NCBI GenBank assembly: GCA_943737045.1
Contig: CALSFV010000236.1
Span: forward strand, 846,001 to 910,000
DNA length: 64,000 bases
Direction: 5' to 3'
Source: Parapristionchus giblindavisi
Lineage: Eukaryota; Nematoda; Chromadorea; Rhabditida; Diplogasteridae
Shown here: positions 1-12,800 of the stretch, one piece after another
Layout: each line of letters begins with the position of its first letter
Position numbering within the stretch: the stretch's first letter is position 1
Notes under the pieces: generated by a model
Databases searched by the model: none
What the model was told of the DNA's origin: nothing
Seen by the model: the letters and a program-made list of their open reading frames with translations, nothing else
Translations under genes and position numbers: made by a program

Positions 1-578
1 GAGTGGGAACGCTAAGCCGACGTTTAGCTTAGTTTCTCTCTGTCTCTTTTACTCTATCACTCCCTTCTTGAAAGCGATCAGAGGAATAACGATGTGCCGT
101 AGAAAACATTAACATATTACACCTAAATATTAAAATTAATGTGTATGCAAACCTAGATTTGTATCTTTAATTATCATTAATTTATCGCATTTTTCTGGTG
201 TTATTTCTGCATTCTGTGCCGTTGGAAATCTGGAAAAAATGGTCGAGTGACTGTGCAAAACGAGGAGACTTATCTCTGCTTTTCGTTACTTTTCAACACC
301 GCCCTGTTGCCTATGCGCACTTAAAAATCATACAACACCACAAGATAAAATATTGAGTGAAATAATTTTTGTAACAAAGCGAGCAATTTTTCAAAAGCTA
401 AAAGAGGTTGATGATAGACATTGAAATATGTGGTCTCAGGGTGTAAATTATCTGTAATTATAGATATGAGTACGAGGAAAAAATGATAAATAAAAGAAAG
501 ATACGGATAGATTCCGATAGTGATGTTGTTCAGAAGAAGAAAAATGTAATACTCTCCCCGTTGTACATACTCTCTCAC

Positions 579-659
579 CCTGAGTACATTTAATTTCGCT
601 AATTTTCGCAACTTTTCAGCAAAACGTTTCTGTTCTAAAGATTCATTGAATTCGTCCAT
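579..659 (-). CDS. Possible first exon of an unidentified minus-strand gene (weak)
   Basis: An ATG lies just after a CTACAG acceptor-like sequence. It opens 27 codons rich in Lys, Glu and Leu, beginning MDEFNESLEQKRFAEKLRKL, and ends at a GTGAGA donor. The acceptor before the ATG would fit spliced-leader trans-splicing. A second exon-like block at 153-229 has a TTTTTCCAG acceptor, but it does not join in an open phase. Any continuation would therefore lie outside the window, or this is a chance open frame. I do not recognise a family. Confidence 0.3.
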
Positions 660-3600
660 TGGATACTGTAGGGTCAAGCACTTTTTTTTAAATTTTTCAT
701 TTATACCGCCATGCCTAGCATAGCCTAGTGATAGGAAAGATCACTGGCCTAGCAGTGATAACCCGCAGGACTTCGTGTACCTTGATTAGCGGGGGGTTGT
801 ACCTTTACCTTTACCTTTTTACCGCCAAGCTAAATGTGATACCCCTGACTAAATTGAAATTCTCCGCTCTGTCAACGCTCTCTCGCTTTCTTTGTTTACG
901 AGAGAACATTGAAAGAGCGATGAGCAAATTAGCTCATGGTGTACCTATAAATGCATCACAGCATTGTTTATATACTTTTCTACCTTCACCAGAAATGGAA
1001 GCTTATATCGCACGGAGTATTTCATTTCATTCAATGTCGATTCAATGAAACGCGCAATCAACAGGCAACGCGACAAATGGCAATCTGGCAGGCTAGTAAC
1101 TAACTACTAAAGCTACTAGAAACTTAAGGATACTAGTAGCGCAATAGGCACTGCGGGAGGACTAGTCACAAGACTCTGCACATCATCAGTATCGGTACAG
1201 TACAGTACAGTATCGGAGAGTAGATGTGACTTTGATTATCAGGTAGAATTGTTCATGAATATGAGAATGTTCCGTTGGTGCAAAGTCGGTCTATATCCCT
1301 ATATAATATCTCCCTCTCCTGATCCCTTCATCGCCTCACACGCAACATCATCGTGGGCTATTATAATATCCAATGTCTACTGAATCTCTTAATGTTTCAC
1401 GAGAGGAAGTGTGATATACTATCGTTTTTGCGTGCGATCTATCTAGTTTCTTGATGCTGCATTATTGTATATGATTCATTCCGAATCGAAATCGACTACT
1501 AACAAGGGAAGCACAACTTTATGGAACAGACTTTTAAATCGACGAATTTACAGCTAGGTGAGGGATGCCCAAAAGTAGTTGCAAAAGTTGCTAGGATGAA
1601 CAGTTTAATGAACAGAATGAATAAATGCGCGCATGGGTCGATTTCAGAATCTGCTCCGTAAAGTTTAGTGCTTCCCATGTAAGTCGTTCACAATTCAAAA
1701 ATTCCTTTCGTTTTGATCATTATTCTCATATTTCCACTCTGTCTTTCTTTTCTCATTTCTGCGTAGTAAGGAAGAGCCGAAGACGGTCAATTTAGACGTT
1801 AATGAATTAATCATCCGGGGACTCTACCTCTCCCTCTCCTTATTCTCTCTTTCCCTTTATTCTCTCCCTCTCCCTCCTTCTCTCTCTCTCCCTCTCCCTC
1901 CCCCCTTCCTGCTACTTTCTCGTATTTTCCCTTTATTTCACTCTATTTTGCTAGTCTCCAACTATTTTCTTCCCACCTTCCCTCGTTCCCAGAATCACAG
2001 GATCATGAGATTTTTTTTCATTTTTTTTTCACTTAGACAGTCTTCCGAACCCAGTTCGTGTCTGTCTCGTGCTCTAAAAACATCTATTATCTCGATTATA
2101 GATGCTTTTCCCAGATTATCCTAAAGATCAATCCCACCAGTATTGCCCTTGGCACAGTATTCTGCCCATATTTCTATATTATTATTGCTTGCTACTTTGG
2201 CTTATTCTCTCCCTCTACCTCTACTCCCAATGGCTTACAACCATATCCCAGCACACCACAGTGTGAACCTGATAAATATTGATTGATTGGCTTATTCACT
2301 GAAGTTACGGTAACGATGATCATTTCATTGTCATTTCATTCAATTATAGTATAGTTCTCTGCACTATGCCAATTTCCGCGCTGGAATGTTCCATCAGAAA
2401 ATGATGAACAGTAAAACCCCTCGTGTTTTGTATTTGATCGCATTCTGCAGAATTTTCAACTTATTCCACCACTTCATCTATTCCTTTCCACAATTTTCAA
2501 CTAGATTTTATGTTCCGTTCAAAAATAGCGAAGGGAAAAGGAAAAAAATAGCGAAAACTCTCTTAGTTTTACACACTCTCTCACCTCTTCTTTATTTCCT
2601 TTCCATGTTCTTTTATATCTCAATTCTATCACTTCATTATGTCCTTTCAAGAGTAGTCAAATGATATTTCAAATAAACCGTTTTCGTCAGAGAGCTACTA
2701 CTAATGAATTCCAATTTAAAAAAAAAAACTTAATTAAAGGCGCACCCAGAGCTAATTTTGCACTCCGTATAGCGATACCCTCTCGCTGACAAAGAAAGCG
2801 AGTATTGCAGGAGCATAGATCTTCAAATTACCAGAGGGTGTGCTTTTGAAGATGGAGTACCGCGAATGTCTATGCTAATCCATAACTGTTTATACAAGCG
2901 ATAAATGGCATAAATTAGCATCTTCAATTTCAACGAACTTTTCAATTTTGAAAAATTTCACATCATCATCTTTGCATTAAACTGATCTACAGAGTATTGT
3001 ATTTATTTTCTTATAGCGGAGAGCCGATCTTATCGAATTGAATAATTCTGCCCAAACTCTTCAATGTATATTGAAACATATCTGTGCGTGAACTCCTATC
3101 ACAAATAAGAATTAACAATGTTCGTGCGATGAAATAGGAAAAGGCGTACTCTAGAGTTGTTGTTATCGCATCGCTTTATCTCATTTCAACATTTCGATAA
3201 TTCGATGAACTTACTTACTTAGTAGATCCATCTTCCACAGCGTTCTCATGACTTTCAAAGCAAGAACGACCGCTCAACATACAAACTCTCTCGAATACAA
3301 TGGTCTCTCCTTTGTCTTGCTTTGGAAGAAAAATGGCTTGGACCAGAATACTGTGCTTCAGCGGGCGGGGCCGCGTGGATCACAATCCCTCCATATTTCT
3401 CTATTGCGAGCGCGTGTAGTCCAGTGTTGATAGGGCGCTCGTGGAGCGGAGGATCGGGATGATTCGATAAACAACGTTTCTTAAAGAAATACCGCGACCT
3501 AAATTTGCTCTCCGCTCTGGCAAGGCTCTATCGTAGAAAGCGACTGACTATGAAACGCTGGATCGCAATAGACGTAGAAACATCATAGGACACATTATTA

Positions 3601-4150
3601 ACTAACAAATTAGTTTTATCATTTATTTTTAAAGTGCAAGTAAGCCAAATAATAGTACATCCATCTATATTACTTACTTAATATGCTCAAAAATCTGTCG
3701 GACATGAATGAATTGCTAGTCGAATTCAGGATGTTTTCGATTCTCACTTTGTGAACTTTAATATTCACTGTGCGTGAGTCAAGTCCACGTAGTCAGCAAC
3801 GAATTTGTTATGACCACTGATTTTTGGTGAGAATTTTCCCGGATCGAAAAAAAGAAATTATTTCATTGTCAGTGATATAGTCCGAAAATTATTTGAATGA
3901 TACAAACAAGTGTATTTTATACGGTCAATATGAATTACGAATCAGCTGTCTGGTAATAATATCTGGCTGTGGGAAAGTGGTATAATAACAGAGAAGGAGA
4001 GGAATCGATAGGAATTACAAGATGGGAGACAAATAAATGTGGTATTAGTAAGGTAAATGATGTGCTTTTGTAAGGCTACTTATCTATAATATCTCTTCAA
4101 AAAAAGAAAAAATCAAGGAAAATTATCCTTTTTGAAAATACTCTCACTAT
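660..4150. other. Stretch without a supportable gene
   Basis: I see no exon chain here. It holds degenerate copies of the CTCTC hairpin family (849-935, 2749-2835, half copy 3501-3545), a TC-rich tract at about 1825-1910, and short TAC-N-GTA words near 1190-1215. The open frames present are short and lack splice context. Confidence 0.5.
849..935. repeat. CTCTC hairpin repeat, copy 1 (degenerate)
   Basis: The left arm holds TCTCCGCTCTG followed by CTCTCTCGC. The right arm is altered and ends in AAATTAGCTC. It is the left-most member of a family that recurs through the first 45 kb. Confidence 0.6.
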
Positions 4151-4162
4151 TCTTGTCTTACT

Positions 4163-4584
4163 AGGGAATGGTTTTTGTGATGGTTGAAATTACGATTAGT
4201 GACCTACATAGCGATAATCAGCTTGGTCGACTTAGTAAGAATCAGCTTTCAAAAGTTGCGATTTATCGATTTTTTGAACGAAACCCGTCGCATATCCGCC
4301 GCACGAAAGACAGCCAAAAAAAGATTTTTTGGACTTTATTTCCATTGAAACAGCAATTTTTTGCTGGAACTACCATGCAGACATAAAATGCTGTCGGGGG
4401 AATCGAACTCATGTTCAAAAAGTGAAAGAACACAAAAAATGCAACATATATGCGACGTGTTTCGTTCAAAAAATCGATAAATCGCAACTTTTGAAAGTTG
4501 ATTCTTACTAAGTTGACCATGCTGATTATCGCTATGTAGGTCACTAACCGTAATTTCAACCAAAACAAAAAAACCATTCCCTAG
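4163..4584. mobile_element. 422-bp palindromic foldback element
   Basis: The ends are inverted copies (CTAGGGAATGGTTTTT at the left, AAAAACCATTCCCTAG at the right). The arms stay paired through the AATCGATAAATCGCAACTTT block to about 130 bp from the centre. TTA flanks both sides and may be the target duplication. The centre holds a minus-strand GTTCGATTCC match to a Pol III B box. No transposase is encoded, so it is a non-autonomous element. Confidence 0.8.
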
Positions 4585-4904
4585 TTAATTTCATGAGTTT
4601 TGAACACCATATAAATGAGGAGATTACGGCTTAAATTATTTCAACGTGGGTTTGCTATAGTCATTTGTTAGTTGATAATTAGCCCATCATCAATCTGTCT
4701 AACGTCGTACACTTATCGATAAGGACTTGATTTATGACAGTGACTAGAGATCATTGAGTAATGAGAGAGTGCAGAGAAGCAGAGAGTAAATGAGAGATAA
4801 TAGTGATAGGAGAGAGTGCAGATATGCAAAGATAGACGAGAGAGCATGGATAATTGAGAGAGTCATGAAAAACGAGGTCCGAAATTCTTCTTACCTAATC
4901 ATAC

Positions 4905-5000
4905 TTCAGCTCTATCTCTACCTCTCCATGTCTATCTCTCTCCCTCTCTCTCTCTCTCTCTCCCTCTCTCTCTCTCTCTTTCCCTCTCTCTCCTTCTCGA
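4905..5000. repeat. CT-rich low-complexity tract
   Basis: An almost pure CTCTC/CCCTCT tract. Open frames across it are artefacts of composition. Confidence 0.9.
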
Positions 5001-5383
5001 TCCTATATATCTTCTCCTTCCTCCGACCCGAAAAGCACGACGAATGCCAGACTGCTAGAGATTATTTCGACGCAGAGAGTGCAGAGAAAGAGAGAGCGAC
5101 GAGATAGTATGGGAATTTGAGAGAGCAGCTCTCCACACTCACAGTTTCCTACAGAAAACTGTCGAGGGTTGAATCTCGAGAGCGAGATAGTACACGGAAG
5201 TGAGAGACACCAGACATGTATCCGGGTCAGAGGACTACCGACGAGAGAGTATGCGAAAGTGAGAGAGTGAGGATGATAGATGGAGCTGGCCCCGCCTCCC
5301 ATTCTTCGCCCCACACACATACACAACATACCCTCTGGCCCTTCTTTCGCGTCCGTATCCGTGAATTAGTCGTGTTTAATTTT

Positions 5384-5596
5384 TTGTCGATTTTTGTACA
5401 CGGCGATGTTTCCCAATTGGAGCACACGATCATCTGTTCTTGTTGATTTTTGTACACGGCGATGTTTCCTAATTTCGGCAGTCGATCAGCTGTTCTTGTC
5501 GAATTTTGTACAGCCGATGTTTCCTAATTTCAGCACACCATCAGCTGTTCTTGTTGATTTTTGTACAGGCGACGTTTCCTAATTGCAGCACACCAT
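5384..5596 (+). repeat. 56-bp tandem repeat just upstream of the receptor start codon
   Basis: Three to four imperfect copies of a 55-56 bp unit start at 5384, 5440, 5496 and 5551. Each contains TTGT(T/C)GATTTTTGTACA, GATGTTTCC and AATTxxxxCAGCACAC. The last two copies contain TTTCAG or TTGCAG, so they offer alternative 3' (or trans-) splice acceptors. The array ends 15 bp before the ATG at 5611. Confidence 0.85.
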
Positions 5597-5610
5597 CACC
5601 TAAACGACGG

Positions 5611-8600
5611 ATGCGGTCCGTGCTCGTGCTGCTGCTGCTCTTTCGGTGCGGGCAGTGCATGAAGACAGTGATGCGTGGCGGCCGGGATCCGCCCGTAAGT
5701 TATGACCCTCATAACCAAGGGGGGGGGGGGGGTTAAGATCACCTAAGGACTTTGCAGACCATAGACGCACTTAACCCTAAACCTTACTACTTACGTAGTC
5801 AACCTTGAGCAATCTTAGCTATAGGTCTTAACTAAACTTTCTTTTTTTGGTTCCGCTAACGCCTAGACAAAACAAAATCAGATTACATAGCATATGCTGA
5901 GAATTTCTAATTAGCTCTGGGTGTTCCTTTTTGAGGGACTCTAACAGCTAGATTACATATCCACTAGCATATTAGGAAGGAATTTTAGATTATATGGCAC
6001 AAATAATCTAAAATTCCTTCTTCACGAATCCGTGATTCCATAAGATTTCATGACATCTCTGACAAACAGAACTAACACACGGAAGACGAGATAAACTAAT
6101 GTGATAGTACAGGGCGATAAACAAAGAAATGGGGAAAAACGGAATGTACTTGGAATAACACTAAAAATGTTCTGGAATAAGGCGTGATTGCCAAATACCC
6201 GAGCGAATATATATATTTTTAATGAGTGAGATTTTTCGAGCTGTTGCTGATTTAATGAGAAAGTTTTTCACACCTCGAGCTTTTGTACTCTTCGCTTTGG
6301 CAAAGAGCTCTCGTCGACAAATCAAGCGAGAGAGTGTTGCCAGAGCGGATAGTTTAAAATTAACTCAAGGTCTTGATTTTTTTTAAACTATCATTTCGTT
6401 TAGGAAAATCTGATGGACCCACAAAAGGCGCAGGGTGCGGGATCAGATAAACTCATGGACATTCCGTCTGAAGGAGAAGATGATGATGAAGATGAAGCGA
6501 CGAGTAGAAGGATAAGGGATAACGATAGGTTGGTTTTATCTTTTATTCAAAAGATAACGATTGGAAAAGAAAACATTTTCTCATTTCTTTTTTTCTTAAC
6601 TTTTCGTTTTTTCGTTTATTTTTCGCTGAGATTGTGCGAACAAATTTGAAAATTTGTTCTTTTTCTAACCTTTTTATAACTTTGAATAGATTATAAGCTA
6701 TCATTTTTTTTGTTCTAAATATGTCGTACATAATTTTCTTTCAATGTGTCTGAGGGAAAGCATTGATGCTATTAGTTAAAGAATGAAAGTTTTACTGCTT
6801 TGAACTTTTGTTTTTTGTCGAGTTTTCTACACAGAACTTAATCTCTGAACTCTGAGCTCTCCTTTTACATTATCTGTGAAAAAAATTCGCTATTTTCACA
6901 TTGTCTTGTAATTGTTTCGAAAAAATAAGAAAAAAATTTATAGATGAGCAATTTGCATAAGAAAACTGTACATTTGCAATGAAATATCGATTTTTTAGCT
7001 TTCAATTTCTAAATTTTCAGATATCGCCCCAAGGCACGCGTTCATCTCGACGAGGATTCTGATGACGACGATGAACGCAAAATGGACATGTATCGAACGG
7101 CTAGATCGAATGTACATGATAAGATGCCAGGTTAGAATTATTGAGTGATTTATTTATTTTATTTGGTTTATTGATTTTTTAAAATTTTTATTTGGGTTTT
7201 GATTTTTAGCTTTCGTTTAGTTTTAAAAGTCCAAATCATATTGGCACAGTGGCAAAGTGAGCCGCTTGTCAAAAGCCTATGCCAATTTTCGTATTTTCAA
7301 AAAAAAAAAAACACGTCTTTGCCTGTTCTACCATGCATGATTTTAGCGATCAATAAACTGAATTAGCAGGTATGGTATGCGGAATAACATCTTTCTGGCT
7401 TCACAGTATGATCACGAAAAAATTCGAAGGACGTTTAAGCTATAGAATCAAACTATTATCGTATGATTTGATTGTATTATTCATAGCTTGGGTGTGACAC
7501 GAAATCACCAATATTTTCAGTCACTGATTACACGTTTTTCTCTCCATATGACTAAGGTTTCTCTTCTTTTGTTGTTTTGCCAAAGACGTATGGATGAACC
7601 CAGAAATAGCGAGAACAATGGTCCACTGCTCACACAAAGAAACCTCTCACTCCACTTGTTTTTGAAATCAATACAACGAAAAGCCACGGAGTAGCAAAAA
7701 GTAGCAACTGAACTAAATAATAGGAAACTCGACACTTTCATGCTTCACAGTTTGTACACTGAAATATTCGTATCGTCAATTCAGGCAACATTTTGCTTTG
7801 CGAATAAAGATCTAGCCTCATTTTTTAAACATACTCAAAATGATGAAATTCAATTAGATCATTTCGAAAGCTCCGAGGAAGCACCCAAAAGCCCGTGCTA
7901 AATGCAGGAAGTCATGTTTCCGTAATTCCGCCGCACCCTGTAGTCGTTTATTACTTTCAGCCCCAGAACGGCTCGGTGCAGCGTTCGGTCGCAACGACTA
8001 CTTGCTCCCTGAAAACTTCAAAACCCTCCGACGTCAGGATATCCCGGTCACTTATCGATTGCACGATGACCTACTACGGTACTACAGGTATCGTATTCGC
8101 CGATTATTGATTTTTAAATCAATCTTATCTGTACAGGTATTTGAAACTAGCCGTTAATATTTTGCTAAGAATCGCATTTAAATATTAAACTGTAAATTTG
8201 GCCCAAATCGATTCGAAAATTTGACCTATGTACTATCTTTTTGATATTGAAGCAAGCTTATTAGTATTAAATCCATATTTGTGGTCTTGTTTCTGCTTGT
8301 TTGGGTTGAAGAGAAGGAATCCTTCCAAGGCCCAAGTGTTTTGTGTTAAAGGAAGAAGAAGAAGAAGAACCAAAAAGAAATGGGGTCTCGAACGCTTGTC
8401 CCTCTGCCTTTCTCTTCTCCTCTCCCCTTCCATATCTCTCCCTCTCCTTTTCTCTTCTCCCTCTGACTTTCTCTTCTCCCTCTCCCTCTCCCTCTTCCTC
8501 TCTCTCCCTTTCTCTCCCTCTCCCTCTGCCTTTCTCTTCTCCCTCTCCCTTTCTCTTCTCCCTCTCCCTCTCCCTCTCCCTCTCCCTCTCCCTCTCCCTC

Positions 8601-9769
8601 TCCCTCTCCCTCTCCCTCTCCCTCTCCCTCTCCCTCTCCCTCTCCCTCTCCCTCTCCCTCTCCCTCTCCCTCTCCCTCTCCCTCTCCCTCTCCCTCTCCC
8701 TCTCCCTCTCCCTCTCCCTCTCCCTCTCTCCCCTTGTGACCCTCCTACTTCGAGTCTATGTTTTCCCCATATATATATCGTTAGCCAAATCCAAATTTGA
8801 GTTGGAGCATGTATATCGTACAGTCTACGGAATACAAAGTAGTTTACCGGTGGAATTTCGAATTCCTCCCAGGAATACCCATGGGAATTACAATTTCTCT
8901 ACTCTGGACTGTCTTGAAGAAAGTATAGCTAGAAATGAATCTGGGCGTAGCAGTATTTGGAAACTCTCCGCTCTGGCCACACTCTCTAGCTTTCTTTGTC
9001 TACAAGAGAATGTGGTACTTTCAATACGCATAGTAAACTTGAAACATTGATATAATGAAGCAATGTCAAATATGTATTTGTGCTCGTGTGCTGAATCTCT
9101 ATCATTCTACCCGAACAGTCTTATTACGAAAAATCTCTAGGGTCCCCATCATTAAAGAACATCTCTTGAAAACCAATATCAGTCATTCATGCGGGAACAA
9201 GGAACCAAATGGGCAAACGAGAGTGATAGAGAGGAAGTGGGTGTTCCGGGTGGAATCAGATAGCCTCGGGGCATGAAATGAAGCTAAAAAAGGGAAATGA
9301 ACAGTGTCCTCTTACGTTCAACTCCATCATTTACTCTTTATCTATCGCAATTTCCGCGTCATTCTCTCGGAAGTTGGCCTCATCTTTTGATCGGGACGTG
9401 GTCTCTCTGTTCCTCTCCCTACCTCTCTCTTCCTATCTCAATGATGTACAGGGAAATGGGGGACGCGAGTAATGCCTTCGATGCAAATTAAGTTAATAAT
9501 ATTTATGGATGCACATGTGTACCTTTGCATGTACATTAAAGTTCATATTGAAGTTAGAGTAATGCCGTGCCAACTTTCGAACCGAGCATAAGCCAGAGCT
9601 AAAGAGTGCTCATTCTTGGTGCTTTGACGTCAGTCCTTTCTCTCTCTTCGAAAGAACACTTATCATTCCTTGTGTGGTCTAAGCTCTAGATAGATTACAT
9701 TTCTGGAGGGTATTGGTGTTCAGAGGACTCTCCTTCACCTATATCTGTCTCTGCTTATCTCCGTCTCTC

Positions 9770-9839
<70 letters not shown>

Positions 9840-12800
9840 CCTCTCTATCTCTCTATCATCCTCTCTCTCCGTCTCTCTGTTCCTCTACCCTCTCATATTA
9901 GACTCTCCTTTCATTTCGCCCAGAAAATGAGGGGACATATGCCTTTGTATGCTACAGATGACGAACCTTGTCTCTCCCTCTCCTTATCCCCCTCCTTATC
10001 CATTCACCCTCTCTCCCTCTCCTTATCCCCCTCCTTATCCATTCACCCTCTCTCCCTCTCCCATCCAATCTTAGACAATCAATACTCATATCTTCTGGGT
10101 AATGATATATCTCCCGTTCTTCTTCCCTCCTAACTCATCCTTCTCTCTATGGTTCGGTTGAAATATACTAGAGAGTTGGGATTATTTTTCCGCCTCCCTC
10201 TCCCTCCCTCTCCTCTTTCTCACTCCCTCTCCCCTCCCTCTCCCTCTCCCTCCCTCTTCCTCTTTCTCCCTCCCTCTCCCCTCCCTCTCCCTCTCGTTCA
10301 AGCTGTCCGGGAGAGGGAGAGAATGAAAAGAAAAGGAAGAGGGAGATAGCATCCCTCGAGGCATGAACCCTTGTATATAGACACACATAACGAAAGAGAA
10401 TAGGGGTTGGAGGGGTTAGAGAATGAAGTGCGCAAGGATATGGTTGATGATTTGAGTGATTGACGTGTTTGGGGTGCGTGATGGGTGCTGTGGAAGCGTG
10501 ATGCGATACTATAATACGGTACCTGGATTGGACGAGATCAGGAAATAATCGTTAAAGGGACGCCTCGAGCTAATGTTGCTCTCCGCTCTGACCGCATGCT
10601 CTAGTAGACAAAGAAAGCGAGAGAGCATAGCCAGAGCGAAGTGTTTTAAATTAGCTCGGGAAGTACCTATCAAGGTAATACATAATAATAAGGAGATTGC
10701 GAAGCACAGATACATCTCATAAGCACATCGTAAAGATATCTATTAGATCGACTACCGTAATTCATTGAATACCGTATACAGAACCGAAAACAATCACATC
10801 GTTGTGCTGAAACAAAGCAAATACAAAAAACACAGTCCAATTATCTTCGCATTGATCTCCAGCAGGACTTCATATTCATTGAATAACGGGATGTACCTTG
10901 GCCTTTTACCTTTTACTTTTTTTCAGAAAAGGCACTCGTCCCGTCAAACATCCCAATAAGATTGTCTCGGTATCGATGAGTGTCTTCCTCTATCAGATCA
11001 TCAAACTGGTATCTTCCCGCCATTTTTGAATACAAATTCAAATTTCCCTCCATTTCGAATTTAATTATCGATTTTGCAGGATGCCGTCAAGAACACAATC
11101 AGTCTCTCGGGCAGTTTCGAATTGGTGAGTATTGATTGATTGATTTGTCATTATCGATTGATTTATTGATTTATCGCAAGATATCATAACCGTATCATTT
11201 GGTGTAGTGAGTGAATCGTATTTTGGAGATTATCGATTGATTTTTTGGAAAAATTATTGATTGATTAGCGATCTACCTGCGCAATCTTGCTTTGGGCGAT
11301 TGTACAATAAAATAACTAATGAGAATCGTTGACTAGAGATTAGAAATAAAGTTAGAGAAAGAGGGAGGTGATGAGAGAGCGCACAAAACGAGAGATTCAG
11401 ACAACGAGAGTCTTGGCATGGCGCCAAGAATCTGCGGGATTGCCCAGACGGGTTTAGATCCGTCTACCGAATCCGATGGGACGGGGCTGTGATCCGGGAT
11501 CAGGAGTGGGAATGAAGTCAACGAGGTAGTCGTGCACACGGTTGTAACTGCAAATGGTCATTTTATTTCGGTACTCCTTTGGGTTTAACCGGTACCGAAA
11601 CCATTGGTTACAAGACCGGTCCTGAGACCGTAGGTATAACCGGGACCGAGTGCCTCAACCATATAACCGAGAGCCTAGTACTGTACCGTTTTAACCACTT
11701 CTTTCGCATCGGATACCCCGTTGGTATAACCGGTACCGGATACCTCAACCATGGAACCGAGACCCTAGTACCGTACCGTTTTAACCACTTCTTGGTCTGT
11801 CCTCGGGCATCGGTGTAGATCACTCGCTCCTCTAGGACATCGGGCGCGATCAGACGAAGGAGACGCTTGGACTGAAATCATTTTCATAATGATTTAAATA
11901 TATTATAATCATATTAAGTTATTTACGTTGCTTTTCTTGCTAGAGTTTTTTTTTTTCATTCAATAGTTGATTTTTTTTGGAAGTTGGTTCAGAACGAATG
12001 GAGCGTTTTACGGTTATGGTTTAGGAACTTAACGACTTAGGAATCTTTACTTAACCTTAAGGAAAGGTTAAGGTTAGATTAAAGCTTAAGACACACCTCC
12101 TTATACTCATGCCATCCTCCCCGGATGCTCTTCTTGTACACCGATTCCAGCTTCATCGACTGTCCCTTCACGATTCCCTCCTCGATCGTCATTAGACCTT
12201 AGTGATTAGGGATTAGGTTATGGTCGCGACTTAGGAACTTATCTATTAGGGACTAGGTTAGGGTCGTGACTTAATCACATATTATAGACTACTACATATG
12301 AACTTTGCGCTCCTTGTACATATCCGTCAACATTGTCTTTTGTTAGTGAAGAGTGGCAAGGAATTGTATTGAATTTAATTTCTTCCCATCAATTAGAGAC
12401 TTGAGTGAAACATATTCAAACCGCATACTCATTAGACTTTTTAGTTTTAAAGCCAAGCTTATTTGAAACTCTTCGATCTGACAACACTCTCTCGCAGACA
12501 AAGAAAGAGAGAGTGTGTTGCCTGAGCGGAGAGTTTCAAATTAGCTTTTGGTTGAAAGAGTGCTCATTTTGATCTTGATCGTTGGTAGAGCCTAACTGAT
12601 GACGAATTTACGCACTAAAGCCTGATCAGCGCAACTGTGCGACCACTGATAAATTATGTTATGTTATTTTGATCTTCTAGTCTTATGGAATTCTGTTCAG
12701 TGATGACGCTATTCTCCTCAAATCCTTCATCACTTAGGAATCCGTTTCTTCTTCCTAATTCATCCAATCTGATTGTGTCCACTTCCCTCTGTCTTTCTAC

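Noticed and set aside
153..229. Second exon of the possible minus-strand gene at the left edge
   Set aside because: It has good acceptor and donor sequences, but the phase does not match the 579-659 exon; joining gives a short stop-terminated peptide.
8560..8730. Telomeric repeat
   Set aside because: The unit is CCCTCT, not the TTAGGC of nematode telomeres, and it lies within an intron.
8228..9050. Long overlapping open frames rich in Leu-Pro or Ser-Leu
   Set aside because: They are translations of the CCCTCT array in different frames, with no splice or start context.
12301..12345. Extra exon of the nested gene (minus-strand frame with [10 protein letters not shown])
   Set aside because: No proper acceptor, and the flanking exons already join in phase without it.
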